Source of the DNA: Filifactor villosus
GTDB lineage: Bacteria; Bacillota; Clostridia; Peptostreptococcales; Filifactoraceae
Assembly (NCBI RefSeq): GCF_042652965.1
Contig: NZ_JBHSHL010000013.1
Location: 83,180 to 147,179 of the forward strand
Length of the DNA stretch: 64,000 nt
Direction of reading: 5' to 3'
Part shown: positions 1-8,636 of the stretch, piece after piece
How the letters are laid out: every line of letters begins with the position of its first letter
How positions within the stretch are numbered: the first letter of the stretch is position 1
Position numbers and translations under genes: made by a program
The notes under the pieces: generated by a model
What the model saw: only the letters and a program-made list of their open reading frames with translations
Database searches by the model: none
Told to the model about the DNA's origin: nothing

Positions 1-875
1 TTTTCTGCAAGTTTTAATGAGTATTCAAAGGCTGCGATGTCCTCCGGGTTTGGATACTCGATAGTAGGAAAACGTCCGTCGGGTCGTTCCTGTTCCTCCA
101 CAACATGGACGTTTTTGAAACCTCGTTCGCTCAATACTCTTCGCACGGGGATATTACCCGCTCCATTTAGGGGGGTGTAGACGATACAGATGTCTTTATC
201 TACTTCCTTGTCACGCAGAGAGAGTTCCTTGACCTTGTCGAGGTAGATGGTGTCGATGGGTTCTCCGATGTAGGTGAGAAGTCCTTTTTCCAGAGCTTCT
301 TCTTTCTTCATTATCGGAATGGAGGCGAAGTCTTTGATCTTATCGATCTCATCGAGAATCTTATCTGCGATGTCGTTCTTAATCTGAGATCCTTCTTCCC
401 AATAGACCTTGTATCCGTTGTATTCTTTAGGGTTGTGGCTTGCCGTGATATTGAGACCCCCGGCACAGTTGAGATGCCGCACGGTGAAGGAGAGTTGAGG
501 AGTACTTCTCAAGTCTTCATAGAGATAGGCTTTGACACCGTTTCCCGCAAGGACGAGGGCGGCGATCTCGGCAAATTCGTCCGACTTGACACGGCAGTCG
601 TGAGCGATGGCTACCCCCCGGTTTGCATAGCTCTCGCCGAAGGAGAGGATGACCTTGGCAAAGGCGTGAGTTGCTCTTGCAATGATGTACCTGTTCATAC
701 GGTTGGTACCTGCACCGAGCTTTCCTCGAAGTCCGGCGGTCCCGAATTCAAGATCGCGATAAAAACGGTCTTGGATCTCGTTTTCATCTCCCTGGAGCAG
801 GTGTAGTTCCTTCTTTGTTTCTTCATCGATGAAGGCATCTGTCAACCATTGTTCATATCGTTGTTTGTAGTCCAT
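1..875 (-). CDS. pgcA: Alpha-phosphoglucomutase / phosphohexomutase (C-terminal part outside window)
   Basis: The minus strand from an ATG at 875 stays open to the window edge (291 codons seen). It interconverts glucose-1-phosphate and glucose-6-phosphate, feeding cell-wall glycolipid and polysaccharide precursors in the cytoplasm. The translation begins MDYKQRYEQWLTD and carries the early FGTAGLRG motif. It also carries the catalytic phosphoserine motif TASHNP, with Ser near residue 146, the position expected for PgcA-type enzymes. A GGAAG ribosome site precedes the start. It lies 26 bp downstream of the radical SAM gene on the same strand, so the two may be cotranscribed. Phosphomannomutase activity is possible; the sequence seen does not separate the two. 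Only the first half is present. Confidence 0.9.
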   Translation of the reverse strand, partial: MDYKQRYEQWLTDAFIDEETKKELHLLQGDENEIQDRFYRDLEFGTAGLRGKLGAGTNRMNRYIIARATHAFAKVILSFGESYANRGVAIAHDCRVKSDEFAEIAALVLAGNGVKAYLYEDLRSTPQLSFTVRHLNCAGGLNITASHNPKEYNGYKVYWEEGSQIKNDIADKILDEIDKIKDFASIPIMKKEEALEKGLLTYIGEPIDTIYLDKVKELSLRDKEVDKDICIVYTPLNGAGNIPVRRVLSERGFKNVHVVEEQERPDGRFPTIEYPNPEDIAAFEYSLKLAE

Positions 876-901
876 AAAACATCTTCCTTTCTATTTATTA
901 T

Positions 902-1831
902 TTAAGTTTTCGGCTTCCAATATTTTCCCTGGTAAAGATCGTTCATCCTCATCTTCCGATCGATGCCGTTCAATACGGCTCTCTTGTCCTTGATCCAGTT
1001 CGGAGCAATCAAGGTCCTCTTGTCCCCGTCTCCGGTCAGTCTATGGATGACGATGTCGGGCGAGATATGACACAGAAGATCGGCGACCGTATCGATATAC
1101 TCATCTCTTTCCATAAGAGGAAAGGGATGAGAGAGGTAGTAGGGATAAAGGTCCGTATCCGAAGAGATGTAAAGGATGTGGATCTTGAGCCCCCATATTC
1201 CGCGGTCGGAGAGATAGGTGACGGTGTCAATGATATCCCGGCGAGTTTCGGACGGCAGATTGACGATGATATGAGCGACAGTCGGTATTTTGAGCGCTCG
1301 CAGCTTTCCAAGAGCCTCTTCAAAGACGGGAAGAGAATAGCCCCTTCTCAAAAAAACGGCAGTTTCCTCGTGGATGGTCTGTAAGCCGAGTTCTATCCAG
1401 AGGAAGGTTTTTCTATGGTAGGAGGACAGGAGTTCCAGCACCTCATCCGACAGGCAGTCGGGTCTTGTAGCAATGGCAAGTCCCATGGTCCCCGGAAAAG
1501 AAAGAGCTTCGTCATAGAGGGCCTTCAGCATGCTTACAGGTGCGTAGGTATTGGTGAAACTTTGGAAGTAGGCGATATAGGAAGCCTCCTTCCACTTCTC
1601 GGAAAGAAGGCTGATCTGTTGCTCCATCTGTGCACGTATGCCGTTTGCCTCCGAAGTGAATTCTCCGGCGCCTTCTTCTCCGCAAAAGATACAACCTCTG
1701 TGACCGATCGTTCCATCGCGGTTGGGGCAGGTAAAACCTCCGTCGAGAGAAAGTTTGATGACCTTCCTGCCGAACTTCTCCTTCAGGTATTGATTTAATG
1801 TATAGTAAGCTTTGTTGTTCCAATAATTCAT
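902..1831 (-). CDS. TIGR01212-type radical SAM protein (YhcC family)
   Basis: This is a 309-residue radical SAM enzyme of the YhcC/TIGR01212 family; its substrate is not established. The iron-sulfur cluster cysteines follow the family's unusual spacing: C35, C47 and C50 in CPNRDG...GGCIFC-like context (here HRGCIFCG). The N-terminal KLSLDGGFTCPNRDG block is characteristic of the family. I chose the ATG at 1831 (MNYWNNKAYY) over the longer reading from 1864, because family members start close to this point and a GGTGAGGAG ribosome site sits directly upstream. It is followed closely by the phosphoglucomutase gene on the same strand. Confidence 0.88.
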   Translation of the reverse strand: MNYWNNKAYYTLNQYLKEKFGRKVIKLSLDGGFTCPNRDGTIGHRGCIFCGEEGAGEFTSEANGIRAQMEQQISLLSEKWKEASYIAYFQSFTNTYAPVSMLKALYDEALSFPGTMGLAIATRPDCLSDEVLELLSSYHRKTFLWIELGLQTIHEETAVFLRRGYSLPVFEEALGKLRALKIPTVAHIIVNLPSETRRDIIDTVTYLSDRGIWGLKIHILYISSDTDLYPYYLSHPFPLMERDEYIDTVADLLCHISPDIVIHRLTGDGDKRTLIAPNWIKDKRAVLNGIDRKMRMNDLYQGKYWKPKT

Positions 1832-2065
1832 AATGACTCTCCTCACCCTTTCTATTATACACAAAGAGGAAGGGCTTTTCTATGTGAACTTGGAAATCTT
1901 TTCTGCAACAGGCTTCGGGATATGTTGAAGTATCGCCTGAACGACAGATCCTTACCTGTCAGTTGTCCGAATTGACCTCTTGGTGAATATCACGTACAAA
2001 CAAATACAAATATGATATATTGAATATAAACCAAAAGGGTGCACCCGAAAGGAAGGTGGTAGTCG

Positions 2066-2509
2066 ATGAAGATACAGTTTTTGAATGACAAATATGCGGA
2101 CGATATTGTAGTTACCGTTTCTGCAAAGGAATATGACGTCAAGGTAGAAAAAATTATAAACCTTCTTGGAAAAATGAATCAGGGAGAGGAGAAGTTGGTC
2201 GTTGAAAAAGAGGAGAAGATCTACCTTCTAAAGGAAGATGAGATATACAGCTTTTTTTCTCAAGACGGAAGGATCTATGCAAAGACAAAGGAAGATACCT
2301 TTATCACAAGAGAACGTCTCTACGAGATAGAAGAACGATTGGAGGGGAAGTTTATTCGTATATCGAAATCCGTCTTGGTCAACAAGAACTATATCCGTTC
2401 TTTGGAGATGGAATTTAACGGAAAGATGATCCTGTATTTGGACAACGGAGAGGCGGAGTATACATCGAGAAGTTATCTGAAAAAGATCAAACAGAGTCTG
2501 GGTCTGTAA
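2066..2509 (+). CDS. LytTR-domain transcriptional regulator
   Basis: A 147-residue protein whose C-terminal two thirds (about 45-146) form a LytTR DNA-binding domain. Hallmarks are the YAKTKEDTFITRERLYEIEERL and FIRISKSVLVNKNYI segments, the latter matching the family's F-x-R-x-x-[RK]-S-x-x-V-N pattern. There is no response-receiver domain, so it is a stand-alone LytTR protein. Such proteins are commonly encoded next to a small DUF3021 membrane protein that controls them, and one follows at 2817. A GGAAGGTGG ribosome site precedes the ATG. The targets are not visible here; autoregulation is a reasonable inference but no operator pair was identified. Confidence 0.85.
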   Translation: MKIQFLNDKYADDIVVTVSAKEYDVKVEKIINLLGKMNQGEEKLVVEKEEKIYLLKEDEIYSFFSQDGRIYAKTKEDTFITRERLYEIEERLEGKFIRISKSVLVNKNYIRSLEMEFNGKMILYLDNGEAEYTSRSYLKKIKQSLGL

Positions 2510-2816
2510 TACCGTTATGCGTTTGAATTGTCGATTGTAATGTATGCTACAGGATTTTAAACTGCCGCATTGTAATTTGTAGGTCGGATATAACCGCTCC
2601 TCGCTTGGACAATAGTGTACGTGGATGGAAAAAGAGATTCGGAAAACATCGGACAAGGATATAAACTACCCCTTGCGTTGTTTCGAGAAATATGGAAGTT
2701 CTGTCAAGTATAAATGTATTTATACGAGAAAAATTGACGTTATACCATTTTTTGAATTGTATGGGATCTATTTTATTAAAAAGGATTAAAATTATTGGAA
2801 TAAGGAGGATAAGAGG
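2510..2816. other. Intergenic region between LytTR gene and DUF3021 gene
   Basis: 307 bp with no credible gene. A TTGACG (2736-2741) followed 17 bp later by TTGTAT could be a weak separate promoter for the membrane-protein gene, and a clear AAGGAGG ribosome site ends the region. No hairpin terminator was seen, so read-through from the regulator gene is also possible. Confidence 0.4.
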
Positions 2817-3212
2817 ATGAAAACAACAACTCATATCAAAAATATTATAAACGGGATCAGTACCGCTCTGTTTATCAATTCGACGATTTGGCTCGCACAT
2901 CCCGAAATTGAAAAGGCATACTATATCAGGAGCTACATTGCCTCGCTTGCGATCGGTGTGGTCGCGGGTCTAAGTTCAAGCATATTTGCGATCGAAACTT
3001 GGTCGCTTGCCAAGAAAACGATCCTACACTATCTTTTGATCGGGGGCATCGTAACTTCAGCCGGAGTCTGGGCAGGCTGGCTACAGGATATGAAGTATAC
3101 GGGAGGTTTCCTGTTTCTCTTCAGTTTGATCTATCTGATTATCTATCTTTGCGCTCTCTTCCTACAAAAAAACGAGATCGAGAAGATAAACAGGGAACTG
3201 AAGAAGAGATAG
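2817..3212 (+). CDS. DUF3021 family membrane protein (LytTR partner)
   Basis: A 131-residue hydrophobic protein with about four membrane segments (roughly 10-28, 40-60, 71-92 and 97-118) and a charged C-terminal tail KNEIEKINRELKKR. Size, topology and position behind a LytTR regulator match DUF3021 proteins. In LytTR regulatory systems these act as membrane-bound inhibitors of the regulator. The ATG is preceded by AAGGAGGATAAGAGG. The pairing with the upstream gene is what makes the call; by sequence alone it would be an unassigned membrane protein. The signal it senses is unknown. Confidence 0.72.
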   Translation: MKTTTHIKNIINGISTALFINSTIWLAHPEIEKAYYIRSYIASLAIGVVAGLSSSIFAIETWSLAKKTILHYLLIGGIVTSAGVWAGWLQDMKYTGGFLFLFSLIYLIIYLCALFLQKNEIEKINRELKKR

Positions 3213-3260
3213 GGTTCGAAAGAGCGATGTTGATGTATGAAGGAAGGGTCGGATCCGATC

Positions 3261-3369
3261 TTATGGGATTATCCGTTTAAGGCGTTGATGTCCGCGGTTT
3301 TTACTCCGTACAAGATGTTCGTGGTCGCTATTATCGATATGGCTGCTTTTCTATCGAATAAATAGTATT
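3261..3369 (+). repeat. Dispersed intergenic repeat, family A (diverged copy)
   Basis: A diverged copy of the roughly 115-bp family A element, ending in TCTATCGAATAAATAGTATT. It aligns along its length with the copy at 34398-34513 (TTATCCGTTTGAG...TTCTATCGAAGAATAGTAT). The rest of the 3213-3671 gap holds a promoter at 3557-3586. Confidence 0.6.
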
Positions 3370-3556
3370 ACAAACAGGATTTCGCTCGGATCAATGCAGG
3401 GATGTTGCAAAACATATCCGAACATACATTTGTTATAAAAGGATCTTGGATCAGACTGTTCTCCTGATATGGTCTCGGTTTGATACTTGCAAATACAAAG
3501 AGGGAGGGTTTCGAAACGAACTTGGTTTCATTTTGAGACTCTCCCTTTCCGATTTA

Positions 3557-3586
3557 TTGTGAATAAACGGTAATTTGGGGTATAAT
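3557..3586 (+). promoter_or_regulatory. Sigma-A-like promoter for asp23-fakA
   Basis: TTGTGA (3557-3562), an 18-bp spacer and a perfect TATAAT (3581-3586), about 86 bp upstream of the asp23 start. It is the only good promoter between the DUF3021 gene and asp23. Confidence 0.65.
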
Positions 3587-3671
3587 AGGGAAAGAACTTG
3601 AAGGAAGTTTACAAATAAGATAAAATAAAATCGAAGAACAAAACAGAGCATTGTTTTGAAAGGAGGCAGTT

Positions 3672-4025
3672 ATGTCAGTTTGCACAATCAATGAATACGG
3701 AAATATCTACATCGAAAAAGATGTTGTTGCCAAGATTGCAAACCAAGCGGCAAGAGAGTGTTACGGGTTGGTGGGGTTTGCATCGAGAAACAAAAACGGG
3801 ATCGTGGAATTGTTGTCCTTCTCTAACGGAACTAAGGGGATCCAAGTCGACATTACGGATAACATCGTATCTTTGAAGCTTTTTGTCATCATACAGTACG
3901 GTACGAACATTGCCGTCGTTGCAGAGAACATCATAGACCGAGTGAAGTACTACGTAGAGCATCAGACGGGGCTCAAAGTGGGAGAGATCACGCTCAATGT
4001 CGATGGAGTAAGGGTACAAAAGTAA
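3672..4025 (+). CDS. Asp23/Gls24 family envelope stress protein (YloU-like)
   Basis: A 117-residue Asp23/Gls24 protein. It has the family's beta-alpha repeat with EKDVVAKIANQAARECYGLVG near the N-terminus and a VKYYVEHQTGLKVGEITLNVDGV C-terminal segment, split here for reading. Such small single-domain members (YloU) are normally encoded directly before fakA/yloV, as here, with 19 bp between the stop and the next ATG. The family is linked to cell-envelope homeostasis; the molecular activity is not defined. An AAGGAGG ribosome site precedes the ATG. It is cotranscribed with fakA from the promoter at 3557. Confidence 0.88.
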   Translation: MSVCTINEYGNIYIEKDVVAKIANQAARECYGLVGFASRNKNGIVELLSFSNGTKGIQVDITDNIVSLKLFVIIQYGTNIAVVAENIIDRVKYYVEHQTGLKVGEITLNVDGVRVQK

Positions 4026-4044
4026 AGTGGGAGGACAAGGATTG

Positions 4045-5676
4045 ATGAATAGAATAGAAGGAAGATTGTTTCGTCAAATGTTGATCTCGGGTGCCAATAA
4101 TCTGGCAAACGAAAGAGATATTGTAGACAGACTCAACGTATTTCCCGTTCCTGACGGGGATACCGGAACGAATATGTCGTTGACCATGAGTTCTGCGATC
4201 GCGGAGTTGCAAAAAACCGATTCCAACCATCCGGAGGATATCGGAAAGGCTGTGGCAAGAGGCTCTCTTATGGGAGCAAGAGGAAACTCGGGAGTTATCC
4301 TGTCTCAAATTTTGCGCGGTTTCGCACAGGCGATAGAAGGAAAGCAGAACCTCGGTGTTGAAGATGTCGCCAATGCGTTGAGCAGTGCTTCCAAGGTTGC
4401 TTATAAAGCGGTTATCAAGCCCGTGGAAGGAACAATATTGACGGTTTGTAGAGAAACGGCGGAAGTTGCTCAAGAACATAGGGATATGGAAGAGATGTCG
4501 GTCTTTTTGAAGAAGGTACTCGAAGGAGCAAGACGTTCTTTGGCTCATACCCCGGAGCTCTTGAAAGCCTTAAAGGAAGCTAATGTTGTAGATTCCGGAG
4601 GAAGAGGCCTTCTCTCCATCCTTGAAGGAATGATTCGCTGTTATGAAGGTTCTCCTGTCAATGCGGACGGTACGAGCACAGCTGCTCCTCAGGATTTTGA
4701 TGAATTGATGAAACAGGATATCCACGCGTTTTCCGGAGAGATCGAATTTGGCTATTGTACCGAGTTTTTCCTAAGGACTTATGAAGTCGATGCCGAGACC
4801 TTCCGTAAAGAGATCGAGCATATGGGCGATTCGATGGTCGTCGTAGGAGATGAAGGAGTTATCAAGATCCACATCCACACCGAAGATCCGGGAGCTGTAT
4901 TGCAGATGGCGGGAGCTCATGGAGCTTTGGACAGGATCAAGATAGAGAATATGAGACTTCAGCAGGAAGAAGTCCTTAAGAAGCGTGCCGAAGAAGCTCA
5001 TCAGGAAGAGACCGAGGAACTTCCCTTCGGGATCATCTCCGTAGTAACGGGCAAGGGCCTGGCTCAGATCATGAAGGATTTGAATGTCACCTTGACGATA
5101 GAAGGTGGACAGACGATGAATCCGAGTACGGAGGACTTTGTGAAGGCGATCGAAAAGATCAACTCACAAAACATCTTCATCTTCCCCAACAACTCCAATA
5201 TCATTATGGCGGCAAGTCAAGCGAAGGAGATCAGCGACAAGAATGTCATCGTCATACCTACGAAGGATATTCCAAGTTCTTTGGTCGCTTTGATGAACGT
5301 CGATCCCGAAGCGGAGATGGAAGAGATTGAGCAAGGCATGCTCGAGGCGATCGCGCGTGTAAGATCCGGGGAGATCACCTATGCGGTACGCGACACCGTC
5401 AATGGAGACAAGGACATAAAAGAAGGTGAGATCATTGCGATCACAGGAAAACAAATTATGGCGAACGGCAATGATATCGGATCGGTCACCTTGTCGATGA
5501 TCGAGCAGATGGCGGATGAAGACAGCGAGATCATTACTCTGTTCTATGGAGAAGATGTGCGACAGGAAGAAGCGGAAGCCTTGCGTGAGAAGGTACAGCA
5601 AAAGTTCCCCGACTGCGATACCGAGCTTTATGAAGGCGGACAACCTCTGTATTACTACTTGGTGTCCGTGGAATAG
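4045..5676 (+). CDS. fakA: Fatty acid kinase catalytic subunit FakA (DhaL/Dak2 domain, YloV)
   Basis: FakA phosphorylates fatty acids presented by FakB (DegV-type) proteins for phospholipid synthesis. This 543-residue protein has the N-terminal Dak2/DhaL ATP-binding domain (about 8-200) with the metal-binding motif NVFPVPDGDTGTNM at 31-44 (D37, D39). The GARGNSGVILSQI segment is part of the same domain. A middle domain and a C-terminal FakB-binding domain ending around TELYEGGQPLYYYLVSVE follow. I chose the ATG at 4045 over an upstream in-frame GTG at 4027: MNRIEG is the conserved family start and GGGAGG (4029-4034) is correctly spaced. It sits directly behind asp23, the usual arrangement. 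No fakB/degV gene is present in this window. Confidence 0.92.
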   Translation: MNRIEGRLFRQMLISGANNLANERDIVDRLNVFPVPDGDTGTNMSLTMSSAIAELQKTDSNHPEDIGKAVARGSLMGARGNSGVILSQILRGFAQAIEGKQNLGVEDVANALSSASKVAYKAVIKPVEGTILTVCRETAEVAQEHRDMEEMSVFLKKVLEGARRSLAHTPELLKALKEANVVDSGGRGLLSILEGMIRCYEGSPVNADGTSTAAPQDFDELMKQDIHAFSGEIEFGYCTEFFLRTYEVDAETFRKEIEHMGDSMVVVGDEGVIKIHIHTEDPGAVLQMAGAHGALDRIKIENMRLQQEEVLKKRAEEAHQEETEELPFGIISVVTGKGLAQIMKDLNVTLTIEGGQTMNPSTEDFVKAIEKINSQNIFIFPNNSNIIMAASQAKEISDKNVIVIPTKDIPSSLVALMNVDPEAEMEEIEQGMLEAIARVRSGEITYAVRDTVNGDKDIKEGEIIAITGKQIMANGNDIGSVTLSMIEQMADEDSEIITLFYGEDVRQEEAEALREKVQQKFPDCDTELYEGGQPLYYYLVSVE

Positions 5677-5687
5677 CCGGAGGTAAT

Positions 5688-5800
5688 GCTGTTTTTCGCC
5701 TGAAATCTCAGGTACGCAGAACAGGTCAGTATCGAAAAACAACCGGGAGAATGATATGCCCTGAAGCATCCGACCTGTCAATTTAAACAGATAACATCAC
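5688..5800 (-). repeat. Dispersed intergenic repeat, family B (diverged)
   Basis: Shares the segment GAAGCATCCGACCTG plus flanks with the better-preserved copy at 6236-6348. It is in the same orientation but the terminal inverted repeats are weak. Confidence 0.5.
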
Positions 5801-5930
5801 AAAGAAAAGGTCGATACGTTCCCTCCTTCATTGGAAGAGTGGAAATATTTGCCGGAGTAAAATATTTCATCGCTTGTAAAATACAAGTTGTTGATCAAGA
5901 AATCCAAATTCGGAATAACAAAAAACGCAT

Positions 5931-5972
5931 AAAAGTCTTATTTTCTTTATTGGAGGGAAATAGGACTTTTTT
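5931..5972 (+). terminator. Rho-independent terminator after fakA
   Basis: Stem AAAAGTCTTATTT (5931-5943) pairs with AAATAGGACTTTT (5958-5970) with one G-U pair and a 14-nt loop, followed by a T-run. It lies about 250 bp downstream of the fakA stop, beyond a repeat element. Confidence 0.75.
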
Positions 5973-6032
5973 ATGTTAGGACTCACCGGATATCGATATC
6001 TATCTATTTAGTTGACATTGATGTCATCTCAT

Positions 6033-6143
6033 ACTATTTTTCAATAGAAGTATGGATATATTTATTCTGCGATTACGAAAATCCGTTTTATCTTCTATCG
6101 GTTACACAACATTTATATCCATAATCCAAACGAAGAATAGTAT
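6033..6143 (-). repeat. Dispersed intergenic repeat, family A
   Basis: Begins ATACTATTTTTCAATAGAAG and ends CGAAGAATAGTAT, so the termini are inverted repeats. The interior (GATTACGAAAATCCGTTTTATCTTC) matches the other family A copies. Confidence 0.8.
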
Positions 6144-6235
6144 AAAATATCGGATCAACATTGTAGGAGATTTTTGATAGATAACGAATTTCGTGGTACA
6201 ATAATATTTTATAAGAGAAAACTTAAACGGAAATA

Positions 6236-6348
6236 ATACTATTCTCTGTTTGAATTGTTGGGTATACAGAAGTATCATTTCCGGAAAACTACTTGGATAA
6301 TGAAATGCTTCAAAGCATCCGACCTGACATTTTCATGAGATAACAATG
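6236..6348 (-). repeat. Dispersed intergenic repeat, family B
   Basis: Starts ATACTATTCTCTGTTTGAATTG and contains GGGTATACAGAAGTATCATT. On the other strand it matches the copy at 11317-11431. It ends immediately upstream of the mtaB ribosome site, so it forms most of that gene's 5' leader. Confidence 0.7.
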
Positions 6349-6364
6349 TAAAAGGAGAATTTGA

Positions 6365-7726
6365 TTGAAACTCATAAGCAATATTGTAGATAGAAGAAAT
6401 GCAGTTACACAGCAGAACGCGGATACCAAAGCAAGGACGGTGGCGACCCTAACACTGGGCTGTAAGGTCAATCAGTATGAGACCGAGGCGATGGAAGAGC
6501 TTTTTGTGGCACAGGGTTATTCTCTGACAGACTTTGAGGATTTTGCCGATGTCTATGTGATCAACACCTGCACGGTAACGGCAATGTCCGACAAGAAGTC
6601 GAGACAGATGATACGCCGAACACGCAAACTCAATCCGGATGCCGTTGTCGCCGTCATCGGCTGTTATTCCCAAAAGGCCCCGGAAGAGGTATTGAAGATC
6701 GAAGAGGTCAACCTTGTCATGGGTACTACCGGAAAGAACAACATCGTCAAAGAAGTCGCTCGGACCTCTTCTCGGGACAAGAGGATCGTCGTTGACGATA
6801 TTATGAAACTGAGGGACTTTGAAGAAATGTCGATCAGCAGCGCGGGAGATCATACCAGAGCCTTTGTCAAGATCCAGGACGGCTGTGATCGGTTCTGCAC
6901 TTACTGCATCATCCCCTATGCTCGCGGTCCGGTTCGCAGCAGACAGATGGACTCCATCGTGCGTGAAGTGACCTCGCTTGTAGGTAACGGATATCGGGAA
7001 GTCGTTCTGACGGGGATCCACGTAGCCTCCTACGGAAAAGACCTCAAGCAGGGTTCCCTCATCGATGTGATCGAGAGACTCTGTAAGATAGAAGGGCTTG
7101 AGCGGATCCGAACTTCTTCCGTGGAACCTACGATCATCACCGAGGACTTCTTGAAAAGATTGAGCAGTCTGCCTCAATTCTGTCCTCACTTCCACCTCTC
7201 TTTGCAAAGCGGGTGCGACAGTGTATTGAAACGGATGAACCGCAGGTACGATACAGGGCAATACAGGGAGGCCGTCGACAAGATCAGACGCTATTATCCC
7301 AAGGCGGCCATTACGACGGATGTGATCGTGGGCTTTCCGGGAGAAACCGCCGAAGAGTTTGAAACAACAAGAAGGTATCTTCAAGAGATCAAGCTCTTTG
7401 AGATGCACATCTTTCCCTATTCTCCGAGAGAAGGGACCGTTGCCGCAAAGATGAAGGATGCCGTTACCAAGGATGAAAAGCAGAGGAGGAGCAAGATCCT
7501 TATCGAACTGGGAGAAGAACACAGGAGGGAGTTTATGGACTCCCATATCGGGGATGAGGTCGAGGTGCTGTTTGAGACCTTTGAAGAAGGTTATTGCTAC
7601 GGCCATACGGTCAACTATATCAAGGTGAGGGTAGAGAGCAAGCGGGATCTCTCCAACGAGATCCGAAGGATTCACCTTGAAAGCGTGCAGGAAGATCGGA
7701 TGGAAGGAAGATTGAAAGAAGATTGA
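6365..7726 (+). CDS. mtaB: tRNA (N6-L-threonylcarbamoyladenosine(37)-C2)-methylthiotransferase MtaB
   Basis: MtaB adds a methylthio group to t6A37 of ANN-decoding tRNAs. The 453-residue protein has the N-terminal UPF0004 domain with cluster cysteines in LGCKVNQYET (C33), INTCTVT and GCYSQ. A radical SAM domain follows with CDRFCTYC (C174, C178, C181), and a C-terminal TRAM-like segment. Motif wording LGCKVNQYE identifies MtaB rather than MiaB or RimO. The start is taken as TTG 6365, 6 bp after AAAGGAGA; the next in-frame alternative is GTG at 6440, which lacks a ribosome site. The stop lies inside a tandem 11-bp repeat (7707-7761), which sets the last residues (KED). Confidence 0.9.
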   Translation: MKLISNIVDRRNAVTQQNADTKARTVATLTLGCKVNQYETEAMEELFVAQGYSLTDFEDFADVYVINTCTVTAMSDKKSRQMIRRTRKLNPDAVVAVIGCYSQKAPEEVLKIEEVNLVMGTTGKNNIVKEVARTSSRDKRIVVDDIMKLRDFEEMSISSAGDHTRAFVKIQDGCDRFCTYCIIPYARGPVRSRQMDSIVREVTSLVGNGYREVVLTGIHVASYGKDLKQGSLIDVIERLCKIEGLERIRTSSVEPTIITEDFLKRLSSLPQFCPHFHLSLQSGCDSVLKRMNRRYDTGQYREAVDKIRRYYPKAAITTDVIVGFPGETAEEFETTRRYLQEIKLFEMHIFPYSPREGTVAAKMKDAVTKDEKQRRSKILIELGEEHRREFMDSHIGDEVEVLFETFEEGYCYGHTVNYIKVRVESKRDLSNEIRRIHLESVQEDRMEGRLKED

Positions 7727-7761
7727 AAGAAGATTGAAAGAAGATTGAAAGAAGATTGAAG
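7707..7761 (+). repeat. Five tandem 11-bp repeats spanning the mtaB stop codon
   Basis: Five head-to-tail copies of GAAGATTGAAA at 7707, 7718, 7729, 7740 and 7751 (the last ends in G). The mtaB stop TGA falls in the second copy. Because 11 is not a multiple of three, the three frames are read in turn across the array. Confidence 0.95.
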
Positions 7762-7867
7762 GAGAGGGTTTCGGACTCACAAGAACCTGTTTGATCAAAT
7801 TGAAATCGGATAAGGTCGACATTTCAATGCTGTCACCTATTTCTTTTTTGAATTATAGAGCTATTTA

Positions 7868-7980
7868 ATACTACTATTCTTTTGAATAGTGGATATAAAC
7901 GATCTGTGACCATAGAAGACAATATAGTTTTTCGTCATCGAAAAAATAGATATATCCATACTCCTATTGGAGAAGAGTAT
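7868..7980 (+). repeat. Dispersed intergenic repeat, family A
   Basis: Well-preserved copy: ATACTACTATTCTTTTGAAT at the left, GGAGAAGAGTAT at the right. The internal ATAAACGATCTGTGACC and GATATATCCATACT segments are shared with many copies. The remaining part of 7727-8267 contains only the hairpin at 8153-8198. Confidence 0.85.
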
Positions 7981-8152
7981 AAGTTGCTGTCGGAAAGTGT
8001 ATAGTTTGTTTTTTTGCATTTTTATCGGAGGATGGTATAAATCTGTTCTTCGATAAAAATACTGCCCATAGAAATATAAAAATCCTTGAAAAACTTGAAT
8101 CGTAATAGGGTGCATTTCTATTTTAAACAAAGAAAAACAGTAAGCCTTTTTT

Positions 8153-8198
8153 GATAGGTACTCTCTTTACTGGACAATCAGTAAGGAGGGTACCTATC
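8153..8198. other. Long hairpin (20-bp stem, 6-nt loop)
   Basis: GATAGGTACTCTCTTTACTG (8153-8172) pairs with 8179-8198 through 18 Watson-Crick and 2 G-T pairs around GACAAT. There is no T-run on the 3' side of either strand, so it is not a classic terminator. It lies 70 bp past the stop of the minus-strand DUF4180 gene and could protect that transcript's 3' end. Confidence 0.6.
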
Positions 8199-8267
8199 AG
8201 TTTGATCTACTGTTCCTGCATTAGCTTTCATTAAATTTTTAATTATGGGGGCTGAAATTTTATTATT

Positions 8268-8636
8268 TTAGCTATTGCTTAATCTATTTAAAGCCTCAAC
8301 TTCGCTTTCGACAAAAAATATATCATTCCCTTGATTACATTCATAAATAAAGGCATTTAGAGCACTACTTTCGTAATTAGAAAAATCTCCTATAATTGCC
8401 AATTTCATTTTATAATTTATTAACTTTTGCAAAATATTCCCTGCAACTTTGTTGCGAAGTTCAAAGAAATCTTCTGCAAGATTATCTTTGTTAATGATAA
8501 CTCTGTTTTCTCCCGTTTCATAAGCGATTGTCATAAACAGATCCAAAAATGACCGCTCATCCGATATTACAATTGACTCATCTTCAATTCGTACAACCTT
8601 GGTTTTATCTTTTAATTCTACCAGTTTATGTTTCAT
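8268..8636 (-). CDS. DUF4180 domain protein
   Basis: A 122-residue protein matching the DUF4180 family. The pattern includes an acidic N-terminal strand region, the DLFMTIAYETGENRVIINKDNLAEDFF helix-strand region (split for reading), and KMKLAIIGDFSNYESSALNAFI near residues 79-100. No function is established for the family. Its start overlaps the end of the FGE-like gene by 4 bp (ATGA), so the two are translationally coupled. Codon use is more AT-rich than in the neighbouring housekeeping genes, which hints at acquisition of the pair by transfer; that is an inference. Confidence 0.75.
   Translation of the reverse strand: MKHKLVELKDKTKVVRIEDESIVISDERSFLDLFMTIAYETGENRVIINKDNLAEDFFELRNKVAGNILQKLINYKMKLAIIGDFSNYESSALNAFIYECNQGNDIFFVESEVEALNRLSNS

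Noticed and set aside
1043..1798. Plus-strand frames within the radical SAM gene
   Set aside because: Antisense shadows of a gene with intact cluster cysteines on the minus strand.
6449..7822. 457-codon minus-strand frame opposite mtaB
   Set aside because: Mirror of mtaB; no independent motifs or ribosome site.
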